Of a stretch of 64,000 nt of DNA, positions 13,501 to 24,262 are shown piece after piece. The stretch covers positions 2,989,909 through 3,053,908 of the forward strand of contig JALRME010000001.1 in assembly GCA_026120035.1 (NCBI GenBank). Reading direction: 5' to 3'. Numbering within the stretch: position 1 is the first letter of the stretch; each line of letters begins with the position of its first letter. The notes beneath the pieces are model-generated. The model did no database searches. It saw only the letters and a list, made by a program, of their open reading frames with translations, and was not told the DNA's origin. The translations under genes and the position numbers were made by a program. The stretch is from Coleophoma eucalyptorum. Lineage: Eukaryota > Ascomycota > Leotiomycetes > Helotiales > Dermateaceae.

Positions 13501-14287
13501 ATCACACAATGCTCACCCGTATCTTCGAAATCAGACTTTATTACCGCAGTCTCCTCGGAAACCACGATCACTGCCTCCAAAGAAAACCACACCTACTAAG
13601 CGAAGAGGTAGACCGAAAGGAGCATTTAATAGGCCGAAGCAAGACACGAACTCCGCATACATGCAATCGAACTTCAACAGAAGTGAATTTATAAGCAAAT
13701 GCAAGGACCAGACCGATTCAGAGGGTTATATCTCTGATACGCTGGATCCTGACTTCCTCTCTGCGCTACCTGAAGATGTCAGACAAGAGGTGCTCGATGA
13801 ACACCGCCGCAACCGGTTGGCCAAAAAGTCCAATCTCTTTCTTACGACAGCAAATGTCTCCAAGCGGCGGAAACCTGTGCAAGAAGGCCCAGTGTCAGGA
13901 GGAAGAAAACTTGTCCTGCCACCTCGACCACCCAAACCCACCTTCACAACTAGGAATCTAAGCACATTAAGTGAACTTCGTGACACTATCAAAGAGTGGT
14001 TCAGAGAGTTCAAGAACGAAGGGCCAAACATCGAAGATGTCGGAGCTCTAGAGAGGTATCTGAGAAGAGTCGTTGTTGATGAACGGGATCTTAGTAAGGT
14101 CGTGGGAGTCGTCAAGTGGATTGCTTGGCTGATTGACGATGCCAATACTCAGGAGGAACTTCGTAGTTCTCCCGGATGTGAGAGGAAAGGCAAAGGAATA
14201 CGCGCGTGGGAAGAGGCCCTGAAAGGAATAAAAGACAGGATTCAAGATGCTGTTAAGGAACGGGGATTGGGCCGTCTGGAGTTTTAG
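10541..14287 (+). CDS. rev1: DNA repair protein REV1 (Y-family translesion polymerase)
   Basis: Intronless, 1248 residues, full family length. Order: conserved FGGFTEYFRRKKIKLQNLD (about 34-52); BRCT domain (about 65-155, ending WVVDSIKAEKLLPWDAYRVV); catalytic core starting YVLHVDFDSFFCAV (about 417) with acidic motif SVDEALVDVTS (about 516), SVGIGGNILLAKVA and the little finger; three ubiquitin-binding-motif-like segments with a central LP (near 914, 966, 1067); and a C-terminal domain (about 1137-1205) of the kind that binds Rev7 and other Y-family polymerases. REV1 inserts dCMP opposite abasic sites and scaffolds Pol zeta in the nucleus. Three DPIDD motifs (near 821, 842, 865) lie in the linker. 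The start is the first ATG and fits the conserved N-terminus. Confidence 0.97.
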   Translation: MGSRLEKGSESTRKRIQAHTFNDEEGEEYGGSKFGGFTEYFRRKKIKLQNLDAELRSSSTQNPKLFRGVVAHVNGYTQPSLNDLHRLIVSHGGGFSQYLDGKTSVTHIIAANLTPKKAIEFRKYRIVKPAWVVDSIKAEKLLPWDAYRVVDEGVNQRLLGFDDGKIVTQANTQQRTYREQTNTSWYTSQVKSVADDIDDEKEPHFPSTQPLLAHEAGYESSHNVKRMQEFQDTAVQAHKQPAPSSSANFDVTSSLEDALNAVDDIEEADPAQSAKDFIVPAPTAPLDDQDVQDLGSSKKHSNTGSVAAGNFLSGSSGKRTKHDQVIAFYNELLKDVPPPSKEAEAMTAEEHNAILLADPHVRKSSTANPGFLKQYYAESRLHHLSTWKADLKSRFQQMALDRSPSQKTPIKRKPGARRYVLHVDFDSFFCAVSLRSAPEYIDKPAVVAHGSGTGSEIASCNYPARAFGVKNGMWMKHALKLCPDIKVLPYDFSAYEEASKGFYEAIIDVGGIVQSVSVDEALVDVTSLCLPAGGSDGLGVNEGSIWREQGKADEIATKLRTRIKEKTGCAVSVGIGGNILLAKVALRRAKPAGQYQIKPEEILDFIGELNVEKLPGVAYSIGGKLEEIGIKFVKDVRQLSKDRLMTVLGPKTGEKIWDYSRGIDRTEVGEQAIRKSVSAEVNWGIRFISQPEAEEFVQNLCGELNRRLVEQRVKGKQFTMKIMRKAADAPLDPPKHLGHGKCDTFNKSIVLGVATNSAEILGREAISILRSYGFSPGELRGLGVQMTKLEPLKSDALPDGSQRRINFSSAVPKLAKKATEDPIDDPESPKLQKVQPLSVRADPIDDIVTPPKPKAPRGRFQDEDDPIDDKISPLRLKSTPVHPAAAIARTNAADQSATKPLNLTGTQFIIPSQIDPSVLAELPRDIRSKLIAQSKSRPSSRAQSPAVISRSQSPAIPAAAPLPSQLDPEVFDALPEDMKAEVLASYSSHNAHPYLRNQTLLPQSPRKPRSLPPKKTTPTKRRGRPKGAFNRPKQDTNSAYMQSNFNRSEFISKCKDQTDSEGYISDTLDPDFLSALPEDVRQEVLDEHRRNRLAKKSNLFLTTANVSKRRKPVQEGPVSGGRKLVLPPRPPKPTFTTRNLSTLSELRDTIKEWFREFKNEGPNIEDVGALERYLRRVVVDERDLSKVVGVVKWIAWLIDDANTQEELRSSPGCERKGKGIRAWEEALKGIKDRIQDAVKERGLGRLEF

Positions 14288-14646
14288 CCTTTATAGGATA
14301 CATTTCTGCGATAGCCTTAAGAACATAGTATCAGCAGCTGCAATAGTAATCTAAATTACCTCAGGTGGTGGAATTATTTCCAAAAACATTATGTTATCGT
14401 GACCCATCTACAAAACGTACTATGTACTCTTCTCTTGTCCATTTACCGATTATAAGTCCTTGATTGAAACAGCTTCCTACAGCATCAATCTTTCAGAATT
14501 CCAATCAAACTCCAGGCTTAAGCGTCAAAATGACCTTCCCAATCCTTCCCATTTTCACCCGTGCTGTCGACCAAGCTTAAGGACACACCCGGAGTCTTCT
14601 GTACACGACTCTCCCGCTCCCGCCCAACGCCCATGCCGACATCCAC
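14288..14646. other. Convergent intergenic region, REV1 / WSC gene
   Basis: About 360 bp between two 3' ends. Plus-strand open frames starting near 14460 and 14561 run antisense through the WSC second exon and are shadows. Confidence 0.55.
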
Positions 14647-15000
14647 TCACAACCAAAGCAACCCACCCACCACCATTCCAAGTCCCAACGCACCCCAAAC
14701 CGCCGCACTCCCGCTCCTGACCATCGAACTCGGCGCCGCACTCTTTGTGATCGAGCTCTTTAGCTGGTATACACCAACCTTCAACGCGCCGCCGCAGAGT
14801 TCCGAGCTGTTTGCGACACAGGGCAGGTTGCAGAGAGAATCGTCGACTTTGGTGGACAGGGCGGAGATATATTGCGCGCAGTAGCACTCTCTAGATTTTG
14901 CACTCTTGTTAGTCTGCTATTTCTAAGCCCTTTTTCCCTCCCCGTCTCTATTTGGGAAATTCATGGAGAGAAGATAAGATGGATAGATAGGTGCAGGCGG

Positions 15001-15067
<67 letters not shown>

Positions 15068-15392
15068 ACACGAACTTGGTATATTCCAGGCCGGCGTAAG
15101 TGCTGCCAGCGCAGAACGTCAGACACACTTCGACGGTCATGGTCTCGATGGACTCGCTGGTCCCCTGCAGGGCCCGCGTCATGGCGGAGTTGTTGATCTG
15201 GGTGGTTTCATTGTAGCAGCCGAGGTAGGTGTACTGGGAGTTTCCGGGGTAGATGGTCGCGGCGGCGGAGCTGGTGCTGCTGGCTGCGCTGGAGGTGGTT
15301 GTGCTTTGGGCGGAGGTGAGGGTGCTGAGGAGGAGGAGGGAGAGGAAGGAGAGGAAGGCGAGGGGCTGGAGGAGAAGGGAGGGAGCCATCAT
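14647..15392 (-). CDS. WSC-domain cell-surface protein with hydrophobic C-terminus
   Basis: Two exons, 15392-15076 and 14890-14647, joined in phase 2 (AA+A gives Lys), yield 186 residues. Signal peptide with LSFLSLLLLSTLTSA, a Ser/Thr/Ala-rich stretch, then one WSC domain: YTYLGCYNETTQ, VEVCLTFCAG, GLEYTKECYCAQYISALS, CNLPCVANSSELCGGALKVGVYQ, with the expected cysteine series. A C-terminal hydrophobic segment (WGALGLGMVVGGLLWL) could be a GPI-attachment signal or a membrane anchor; no long cytoplasmic tail follows, unlike Wsc1-type stress sensors. The donor is non-consensus GTTCGT. WSC domains bind glycans, and such proteins act at the wall. The intron holds a long dinucleotide repeat (separate entry). 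Confidence 0.88.
15004..15061. repeat. (AG)29 microsatellite inside the WSC-gene intron
   Basis: A pure AG dinucleotide array of 58 bp on the plus strand (CT in the transcript), within intron 14891-15075. In the unspliced transcript it lies close after the donor, so it is pyrimidine-rich intronic RNA. Confidence 0.97.
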
Positions 15393-15429
15393 GGTGCGGG
15401 TGGAGAGTGTGATGGCTGAGATGAAGCTG

Positions 15430-15483
15430 GAGATGATGGGGATGCGGATGGGGATGAGATGGGGGGGGGGGAATGGGAAGGGA
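15430..15483 (+). repeat. G-run cluster with an 11-base G tract
   Basis: Plus strand shows several runs of three or more G, including G11 at 15461-15471, separated by short loops. This is G-quadruplex-permissive sequence about 40-90 bp before the WSC start codon, on that gene's template strand. Structure formation is inferred from the pattern only. Confidence 0.6.
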
Positions 15484-16004
15484 AGACAAGTGAAGAGTAG
15501 AGCAACAGGGCAAGCGAAAGATTGATGATGGCGCGTGAGGGAATGAGGTTACCTTCTCGTCGCTCTCAGCTTATCCATATTCCCCCTTCTTGCCTCTTTC
15601 TGCCTCTTCCACCTACATGCTTGGTCTCTTGGGGTCTAGCGTACGCCTTCGCTCGTGTTAGTCAGGGCCAGACCTCGCAGGTTCCTGTCCGCTTGCGGGT
15701 CTCCACGATGGACGCGAGGCCTCTGGTTGGCTGGCGCTCAGAGTAGTGCTTATCTTAGCGCCATTCACGTGCGGTGTGGCTTTCCGCCGTCGACGGGAGG
15801 GAAGCTGAAGAGTTCGGTTGGGGGCTAAGGGAAATCGTGAGATATCTAAGCTCCTCTGGGAGCACAGTTCGTATCTTTTGGCTCTTCTTTTTTCTTCTTG
15901 CTCCGACGATTCGAGGGCCAAGGGTTGTGGGTGAGTCCACGATATTGGATCCGCACCAACACCCCTCCGTGTTTGGTTCAAGCTCCTCTGCGATGGTGTT
16001 GCAC

Positions 16005-16044
16005 GCTGGCGGGCTGGCAGGCTGGCAGGCTGGCAGGCTGGCAG
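16005..16044. repeat. Tandem 8-bp repeat GCTGGCAG
   Basis: Four perfect copies (16013-16044) preceded by one degenerate copy (GCTGGCGG at 16005). A partial fifth GCT follows. Simple minisatellite in noncoding DNA. Confidence 0.95.
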
Positions 16045-16986
16045 GCTCACGTCTTGCCCCTTGGATTTTCCTGCCAGCTGTCACAGCGACCTAAGGTAAG
16101 TGATGCACCTCTCTAGGTATTTGGATGCCGCTAGAGCATAAAACTGCATACCAGCCTGCCCCGCTCAAAGCGATAAACATCTGACCGGCCAGGTCGATCA
16201 CATAAGCTTAAAGCAGATGAGATCGACCGACGAATCAAGGCCAGATGAAGGCCAAAGGATCCATTGTGTTGTCAGCCCTTCGAAACCTTTGCTGGCGCTG
16301 TTAAACACGCCCAGGTAAAAGCCCACCGTTGTTGACATTGTGGTAGCGTGAACCCCCGGCCTCCCGCCTACAAGAATGGAAGCCAGTTTGCTTGGTCTTA
16401 CTTGATCCCCCCCCCACCCGTGTGAAATCCCATGAGTACAGAATTGAAAAAACAAAATACGAAAGGTTCGCGGTAGACGATCTTGTTGCAATCTTGCCTA
16501 CATCCATCCTTGGGCGATCCATCAACTTTGCGTCTGCTCTCAACCCACAGAGTTCTCGTACATTCGTCCTGAGTTCGAATATCAGCTCAGTCCGATCGCA
16601 TGCTCCTCTGGGTAGGCTCAGGGCAGTCTGAATCCCTTTGAGTTTATCTCTGTGCTATGCGATGGTGGGGCAGACCGGCACGCTGGATGCCTGTGGGAGA
16701 TCCGGAGAAGGATTCGTCGCGTAACTTTTCTATGCGTCGCCTAAACAAGCGGGTACTTTCGGCGGCACGGCCATCTTAGAGTTAATTTATGCCCGCAGAT
16801 ATTCACTCCACCAGTGATGACGAGCACCAACACTGGTGCACAAGGAGTTTAACCCGTCATTGCCCTCTGTCTCCTCACTTTATATCCCGGAGCATGCAAG
16901 GCCATCGCATCAAGGAAATCCAAGCTATCATTTTGAATTTAACCTTCATATGGACACATTAACCATGTTCAATCTCTCCCAGCACA

Positions 16987-19900
16987 TCATCCCAAAACGG
17001 CATTAAACAAAAAATTTCTCGACGAGCTACCAATATACACCGTCTTTGGATACGGGCTGATGACCCAATTCTGAGTGACCGGATCCCAATTCGAGATATC
17101 CCTTCGTGTAATCTCGTAATCGAACGTCTTGGTTTCCCCAGCGCCAAGCTGGAGCTCGTCGAAGCCGCGGAGGACGACCTTGGGATCGGTTGGACCGCCG
17201 AGCGACAGGTACTGTGAAGAGTATATCAGCATTGAAATTTCTATTAGCGGATTGGTAGAAGGAAAAGGGGAGACTTACAAGCTGGGGAATCTCAGTGCCT
17301 GCAATACTGCCCGTGTTGGTAACTTCGCAGTGGACACAATACATGGTTTCATACAGGCCTATGTTTCCACCCGGTGCACCTCCAGCTGGGACAAGAGGTT
17401 GCGGCGAGTCATTGGTTGATCCTGGTGGTACCATATCATCTTGACCTGTCAACAGAGGCCCGTCAAGGAAAGGATACACGTAAAGGGGCACCGCGTGGAA
17501 GCCCTCTGGGAATTCGGCATTTGCTGGGTCATAATCAATAGTGCCGAATGTTAGTGCCGGTGGAGTAGTCCCTTGCGTTGGACTGTAAGTAGAATTGGCT
17601 AGCTTCGTAACATGGAGACCTGAATAGTTGAAGGTCGTGTAGGACAATCCAAAGCCAAACTCGTAAGAAGGCGTGATGTTAGCAGCATCAAAGTGGCGGT
17701 AATCTATGAAATTTCCCTCTACGAAATTGAGTTGAGGAGCTTCAGAAGTTGTGTTGTACAAGACATCGGTTCCCCAGTCGGCACGATCTTTGCCCCAAGT
17801 AAAGACAGATTTGGCTTGTGGATTCACCTTCCCATATAATACATCGGTGATTGAATTTCCAGATTCTTGGCCCGGAAGCCCAGCCCATAGGATTGCTGTG
17901 ACGTTGGGGTGGTTCTTATAGGCCTCGATAATCACCGGTCCGATTGTATGAAGGACGATGATCGTATTCGGGTTGTTCGCAGCAACAGTAGCGATAACAT
18001 TGTCTGCGTTTTGCCAAAGAGTGAGATTGTTACGATCGCCAGCATTGCCATCGACAGTGATATAGGCTTCTCCACCATTTGCATTTCCAAAGACAATAGC
18101 GGCCTCAACGCCGGTGACAGCTGCAGCAATTGCATCCAGGTCGTAATTATTGCTGATGTTGGTGAAAGTGGCACCGTAAGCCTGTGCCTGTTGAGCAAGC
18201 GCTGTAACAGGAGAAATGAGGTAAGGGAAGTTGGCAGTGCCACTTCCCCAGCCCATAGCAAGTGTACCGACGTCACAGCCACGATCGCTACATGCATTTG
18301 GCCCACCGGGATTATCGTGAGCATCTTCTCCAATAACTGCGAGGCTTTTTGGATTGGTCAGCGGCAAGGCATTGTTAATGTTCTTCAATAGCACTGTGCT
18401 CTTCGCCCCAATTTCACGAATAAGGCTGGCATGGTCATCTTGGACATCTACGTGGAAATTGACTTGAGTGAAGTCCTCTTCTGCTTGTGGGTGAAGATAA
18501 CCTGTAGTGTTGAGAGTCCAGGAGTTAAAGTTGACCAATGGCTCGTTGTATGGATCGCGACCGACTTTGTACAAGGCAGAAACAATGCGAATCACCATAT
18601 CATCGAGTCGCCATTGTGGGATGGTTCCATTCAGAACAGCATTCGTCAGGTTGGTGCCCCAGTATGTGTCGCCTGACGCTAGGCCTTGATCACCAGCCAT
18701 GGTCATGTCGAGACCAGCCAATGCACTCGCCACGCCATTGTGTTGTGCCCACCAGTCACTAACAACTAGTACTATCAGACACTATGATGAACAAGTAGCT
18801 ATGAAAAAACTCACCAAATCCTTGAAAGTCAAGCTCGTTCTTCAGAAGGTAATTGAGCATGTAGCTATTTTGGGAACCATAACTGTTGTTGATTTGGTTG
18901 TAAGAGCACATCACAGATCCAACGCCAGCTCGGACTGCATCTGCGAAAGGCCTAAGATAGATCAGTATTTAGGACCTCCGAAATCGCTTTGCAATATTGA
19001 CTTACCAGAGATACAACTCATGCATAGTCTTGTCATCAATATTGGCAGAGTAAGCAAAGTCGGTGGTCCCAGCTTCTCTGAAATGTTCCTGTTCATTTCC
19101 AATATAATGTTTGGCGCAAGCGACGACACCGGAATCCTGGATGCCAGCAACGGTTTGGGCCATGCCAACACCGGTGAGCACTGGATCAGGACTAAAGCCC
19201 TCCCACTACAATTAAGAAGTCAGTCACCGAGCAAAGGTTTTCTCCAGGTGGCAAGATTGCCTGTTCCAAAGACCTGTAATGAGCCAGATGTAATTGAAGA
19301 CAATAGCACTTACATTTCGTCCTCCCTCGGGAGCTCTACCAATTGGACCAGCTACAGGGCCTAACTGAACATCAATGCCCTTACCAGCATGTTCGGCTCC
19401 CATGGCTTGACCCCGGGCATACATAAGGTCTTTGCTCCATGTGGCAGCGGCGTTCATGCCGGAGGGAAAAGCAGAATTGAGATCAGCTACAAATATTTTA
19501 GCAACTTCATTGGTATAAATAGTGAAATAAGTAGATTTTCTCACCGAATCGAATTCCCAATGGAGAGTCTTGTAGACAAATACCACGAATTCCCAAGCGT
19601 GGGATAGAGCCAGTATTTCCAACGCAAGCTTCGCCTTCCCAACCCACACCAGTCGTCAGATTGACCTTCTCAAGAAGCTATTGTGTCACTCAAAGTCAGT
19701 GATCATTCTTCAAAGCCCAGTGAGAATGTAGAAAATTATCTGTTCGATGCCTCTTGGTAATAAACCAAGTCTCTTCTCGGGGCGAGTTTGGAAAGAAAAA
19801 CTCAAGACTTCTTTACTTACAGTCAACTGGCTGACAAAAGCCACTGCTTTCTCATAAGAATCGGTCCAGTCCTTTGCACCACCATAAACCCAAGGGGAAG

Positions 19901-19994
19901 GATAGCTTGGAGGGGAGAAGTCCCCATCTTGCTGAGCCACAGCAGGGCTTGCCAAAGCAGCAATCGCATACAGGGAGAAGGCAGACCAATGCAT
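16987..19994 (-). CDS. Secreted GH3 beta-glucosidase
   Basis: Multi-exon gene; exon 1 is 19994-19821, exon 2 starts at 19677, a long central exon runs from about 18770 to about 17278, and the last exon is 17219-16987. Signal peptide [22 protein letters not shown]3 N-terminal barrel: [73 protein letters not shown], and the nucleophile Asp in [12 protein letters not shown]-terminal GH3 domain: [56 protein letters not shown]; then a fibronectin-III-like end ([43 protein letters not shown]). It hydrolyses terminal beta-glucosides such as cellobiose outside the cell. Phases agree at the junctions tested. Upstream DNA is about 2.4 kb without a gene. Confidence 0.94.
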
Positions 19995-22410
19995 CTTGAA
20001 CTGCTAGCAATCTTGGTCACTGACTCGGATATCAGTGAAAAGAAAAAGTGAACCGGAGGCAGGCAAGCTGAAGTAGTCCAAAGGGAGTGTGCGCAGAGAT
20101 AACTAACCCCAAACCCCGCGTCCAAGACATGGAAAGCCGGAAATTTACAGTGGGCCTGATTCCATTTCCAAGTCACTTGGCCCATCTTGTAGCAAAGTCA
20201 AAATAATGCTGCAGCTGCAAGCTGCAGTGCAACCTCCGTCATTCCATGGCATGACAGATTGTGCCTATGAGATCGACCGCCAAATGAAGCCATCCATGCA
20301 CAGCAGCAGTCCAAGCTGGAGCTCTACTTGGCTCTCCGAGGTCGAAGGTGATGGTTTCTGGCTGGTGGTCGGAACGTCATAAATCAGCAAGGGAAGATCC
20401 TGGAGGGAAAGGCGTCTGGGGTAGAAGCGAGCCGTGTGGGGATTCGCTGGAGAGGCCCCGTCGGTCCGATTATCCCAATCTCAAATCGACCGGACATGGG
20501 GCCTCGGGGCATCATGGGAAAACCAGTTGATAAAATTTGCGGGCATCGTGATGGGATTTGTATGCAGGTCGTGCACCCTTCCCCTCATTTCCGCGGGGTT
20601 CAACGTCCCTGTGCCTCGCTGCAGAAAGCCTATTGAGGTTGTTAAGTAGTACATGTAAGGTCTGAAGATGCAGATTGGCTGTGGTTAAAATCCCCTGCTT
20701 ACTGCCTCTAAAGCTGCTTGTTCAAGTTGGGACGAACTCATAGACTTAACAAACCTGCTATGCAATGCAATGCAGCAGGGTTTGGAGTAACGACGTATTG
20801 GTTTTATCGAAACTCTTGGGTCGGCCTTCAGAAAAGACGCCGACATACGCCGCAGGGGGGGACTGAATAACTGTCATATTTGATTTATTATGCGATTAAA
20901 GCTGCTGTTCCTGTGAATTTAAACAACAAATTCGAACGACAAAGCCAATTTAACCCCCCCATGTTATACAATGTACTTTCCGTCTTGCTTAAGATACCAA
21001 GACTGAGTGGTTAGTCCTAGCCCGGCTTCATACTTGACATAATTCAAAATTTGTATACACCCAGATTCGCCAGGAGACACATTGATCAAATTACAGTCGC
21101 AACGCCAGGAAGGTTAACATAGTCTATTCGAAACCAAGGTACAGGTAAAAAAGTCAAAAACAAAAGACAGCAAACGCTATGCCAGAAGACCTAGTCCTAC
21201 CCAAAAGAAGAATATTTTTGTCTGTCTGCACAGTCATTTTGTCTAGCTGTTTAGTCTTCTCAAAACCCCACCATACATTGAGTATGAAATTTTGAACCCC
21301 CTCACTAACCCAAAAATTCAGGAAATGACACTGAAGACTGAGACGCCGAAAATCCTCCTTTTTAACCTTCAGCTGCAGGACCATTTGAGGCTACAATGTC
21401 AATCCCGGACCCATTGGCGAGTTTGTTCTCGAGCAATGGGGTCATGAATGCCTGTTGTCGTATAGACACGGCTAGGTCTAGAAGTTCGTCGACTGAATCA
21501 GGAACACCACTGCATTGCTGATTGGGTAGTGAACTACACAAATGATAATGCAGGCGACAGCAATACTCCGTGGTGAGATACATTATAAGACTCTGAAAGG
21601 GGTGAACGCGCCGATGCTGCATAGCTCCATGGTACTATGATGTGCCTAACGAGGGTTCGAAACGATTATGTATGAACGAAGATATTTCGTTGTCTGAATT
21701 TCTAGGAGATGGTATGCATAGCTTGCTATTCTTCTACTGCACACCGATCCAAACCATATAAGTAGATTGCTGGATCGTCGAATATTAGATCCGCGTGCAG
21801 ATAAAGCATGAAATCGAGGGTGGTAGCGGATGAGAGCTGCCCTGCAGGAGCTACTCCATTACTAGATTTTGGTAAAAATAAATTAACTACCCATCTGAAG
21901 AGGTTGAAGTGCGTGTTGAGCTCATGTTGAACCCATGTTGTATGGCGAAGTGTGAGATGATGGCAAAGGTGGAAGCCGAGGTAGAGGTACAGGAGGTACA
22001 GGTGGAGGTATAGGTGAAGATTGAGCCCCAGTCGAAGGCTACAAATAGGAATTAGGATGTGGGGAATTATGCAATGACTGCGCTATACAATTCTCGGCAT
22101 GGGCTGGATCCAAAGTGGTGTAAGATCAATAATATACAGGCACTGTATCGTTGATCACATGATATAGATGCCATAACGCGGCGACATCCTTGCTGGCATG
22201 GCATTCCGTAGACTAGTCTGCAAAGTGCTTGGACGGCAGAGGGATGTTGCGAAGCCAGTAGGAAGTCGTGATACTCGTGGGTAGAAGGTACCCACCGTTA
22301 AGCGTATGCAAGGTTGTCATCAAGTTGTAGACGTGAGTAACTGGAGGCAAGGACACCTCGAAGATGCGTCGGCGTATCCTATGGCCAAGGAAACATGCGG
22401 TGGCAGTCTG
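19995..22410. other. Long intergenic region upstream of the beta-glucosidase
   Basis: About 2.4 kb with no recognised gene. Short minus-strand open frames at 21154-21622 have no family resemblance. A GGTACAG/GGTATAG-type imperfect minisatellite lies at about 21980-22017. The beta-glucosidase promoter must lie at its left end. Confidence 0.5.
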
Positions 22411-23259
22411 CTACTCAGAAAGCATAGGATCAGTTTCTTCAGCAGAAATGGCCGATTCCACGTCTGACATAAGGCCGGCCTCTAGGTCTATATCGCTCCC
22501 GTTCTCAGTCCAGGATGGCTGGCTGGGTGAGGGGTATATCTCTCGATCCATGTGAGCAAAGTCGTGGGATAAAGACATCCATTGGCCTATGTTAAATGGG
22601 TACAAAGAAGCACCTGTGCGAACAGACAGCCCGCCTAATGACACCGCAATTGAGCTTGGTGGTGGTCCATAATGGGTAATGCTTGACGTTTGTTCCTCCC
22701 ATATATCATCTTGTCTTTGTTGAAAGTGTTCTGCCACGCTAGGAGCTACATGGACAGCCATTGATAGCCCAAAGGCGACAAAAAGTGGAAGATAAGGCGT
22801 GATTTGATTGAGGTCTACTTTTGAAGACACAGCAGCTAAGACCGAGATGGTAAGGACAGCGGCCAACGTATATGGACCATAGCTAAGACTCATTAGATCC
22901 CAATGCACCTTTTCTCTAAGCGTATGATGACCTACTGGGCAAGATTCGAATAGTAGAGAGCGGAGAAAGTCGCCGCAGAGACTGTATAAATACCCAAGGT
23001 CCTGTAAAGAGTAAGTAGGAGACCCCAATGAAGACGCAGGAGTTGGGTACCATTTCTCAATCCCACGCATGCCAACAAAGAAGAGTACTGGCATGGAGAT
23101 ACCAGATCCAAACATGCAGCCAGTTGCCATGGCCTTCAAGGCACTGGCATGTGTGTTGGAAAAGCTTCGCCCTCTATCAAACACTCTCACAAGAGAGTCG
23201 AGGCACGGCCTGGTCATTGTTGTTATGCAAAGCCATTCTTGAGCGAGGAACCTATACAT
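22411..23259 (-). CDS. Hypothetical integral membrane protein
   Basis: Uninterrupted 282-residue frame with a true ATG start. Hydrophobic segments near residues 47-63 (CMFGSGISMPVLFFVGM), 130-148 (YTLAAVLTISVLAAVS) and 156-172 (YLPLFVAFGLSMAVHVA) suggest about three membrane spans. The C-terminal part is polar and acidic (SDIDLEAGLMSDVESAISAEE). I do not recognise a family. It may have lost or hidden 5' exons, since the next 1 kb upstream has no gene. The coding call rests on length, hydrophobic pattern and a sensible polar tail. Confidence 0.5.
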   Translation of the reverse strand: MYRFLAQEWLCITTMTRPCLDSLVRVFDRGRSFSNTHASALKAMATGCMFGSGISMPVLFFVGMRGIEKWYPTPASSLGSPTYSLQDLGYLYSLCGDFLRSLLFESCPVGHHTLREKVHWDLMSLSYGPYTLAAVLTISVLAAVSSKVDLNQITPYLPLFVAFGLSMAVHVAPSVAEHFQQRQDDIWEEQTSSITHYGPPPSSIAVSLGGLSVRTGASLYPFNIGQWMSLSHDFAHMDREIYPSPSQPSWTENGSDIDLEAGLMSDVESAISAEETDPMLSE

Positions 23260-24262
23260 GTTTGCGTTTTACAAGAAGGTGATACAAGAAGGTGAGTCTG
23301 GCCAGGAACCGTGGTAAGGCCAGCAAAGAAAGGGGTGTTTTATGAGAGGGTCTATCAGGGTCAAAAGAGGGTGCAGCGTGGAAGGGTTCGTCCGAACGAA
23401 CTCAGAGTGACACAGTCTTCAGGCCAGACTTAAATGGTAACGTTAGGATTGACGACAAGACAAGCGGGGTTTCGAGGAAGCCTTACAAATGGGGAGCAAG
23501 CGGATGATATGGGAAATCTGCAGAGGTGAATGGGCAATGGCGCACTGCCTGGGTAAGAGGTAGGACCTAAGGCTTGCTTTTGATGCCTCAATCCACGACT
23601 TGGGAGAGAAGGAAGCGAATTGGAAGGCAATTCTGGGCTGTAGCAACCAACAAATCAAACCAAAGGGCACTCGCAGAATCGCAGAGAGTACGGCGGGAAA
23701 TGCTGTAATGTGGTGCCACGACTGCCATGAGCGCCTTAAAAAGGTGAGATGTTTGGGCCTAGAGAGGTCGCCTTGGTTCGCATCGGGCAGCCTCGCTTGT
23801 CTGGGGCAAATCATGGAGGGCCGTCTCGGTGAGCTCGCTAGTCGACGACATCCTCCGTCTGCCTCGAAATCTGCCCAGGCCAACAATGCTGCCTCACAGT
23901 CTGCCCGGTGTGCAAATGAGATTTCGTGAAGCAGCATTTCCTCACGATGAGCGTCTTCGGTTCGGTGAGCTGATCCATCCTTCCGTCGGCACCAAGGCTC
24001 GTACCAATGTCCACTGAAGCTAGGGAAGCTTGCTGGAGCTGCTGTAGCTGCATGCGCACTTCTTAAAGTGGGCCTGCTAAACAACAGGGCGTGTGGTACC
24101 ACGGGTGCCCAGTGCAGGGTTTCGGTCATAGCAGTTGTCCCTCGGTGTCATCTGGATATATCAGTCTTCAGCCCCACAGCCTTGTGTTGATCTTCACCAA
24201 GTGCCTCTTGAAGTCTTCAGATCCTCACTATAAGGAAGGCTGGTTTACTTCCATATCTTATA
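23260..24262. other. Intergenic region between two putative membrane-protein genes
   Basis: Holds a 228-codon minus-strand open frame (23443-24129) rich in Arg, Ser and His with no domain I recognise and no supporting structure. I treat it as noncoding; the two flanking genes are divergent, so promoters are expected here. Confidence 0.4.

Larger units (their letters stand above)
15393..16986. other. Intergenic region upstream of WSC gene, downstream of beta-glucosidase
   Basis: No gene supported; overlapping open frames around 15520-16100 look like composition artefacts of GC- and GA-rich sequence. Contains a G-run-rich segment, an 8-bp tandem repeat (separate entries) and a C9 run near 16407. 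Confidence 0.5.

Noticed and set aside
14460..14884. Plus-strand proline-rich frames opposite the WSC gene
   Set aside because: They run antisense to exon 2, whose minus-strand reading gives the conserved cysteine pattern ECYC, CNLPC and ELCGG.
14961..15126. Ser-Leu and Arg-Glu repeat proteins across 14991-15126
   Set aside because: They are translations of the AG/CT microsatellite, which lies in an intron.
23443..24129. 228-codon minus-strand open frame
   Set aside because: No domain, no membrane or signal pattern, odd composition; plausible by chance in GC-richer DNA.
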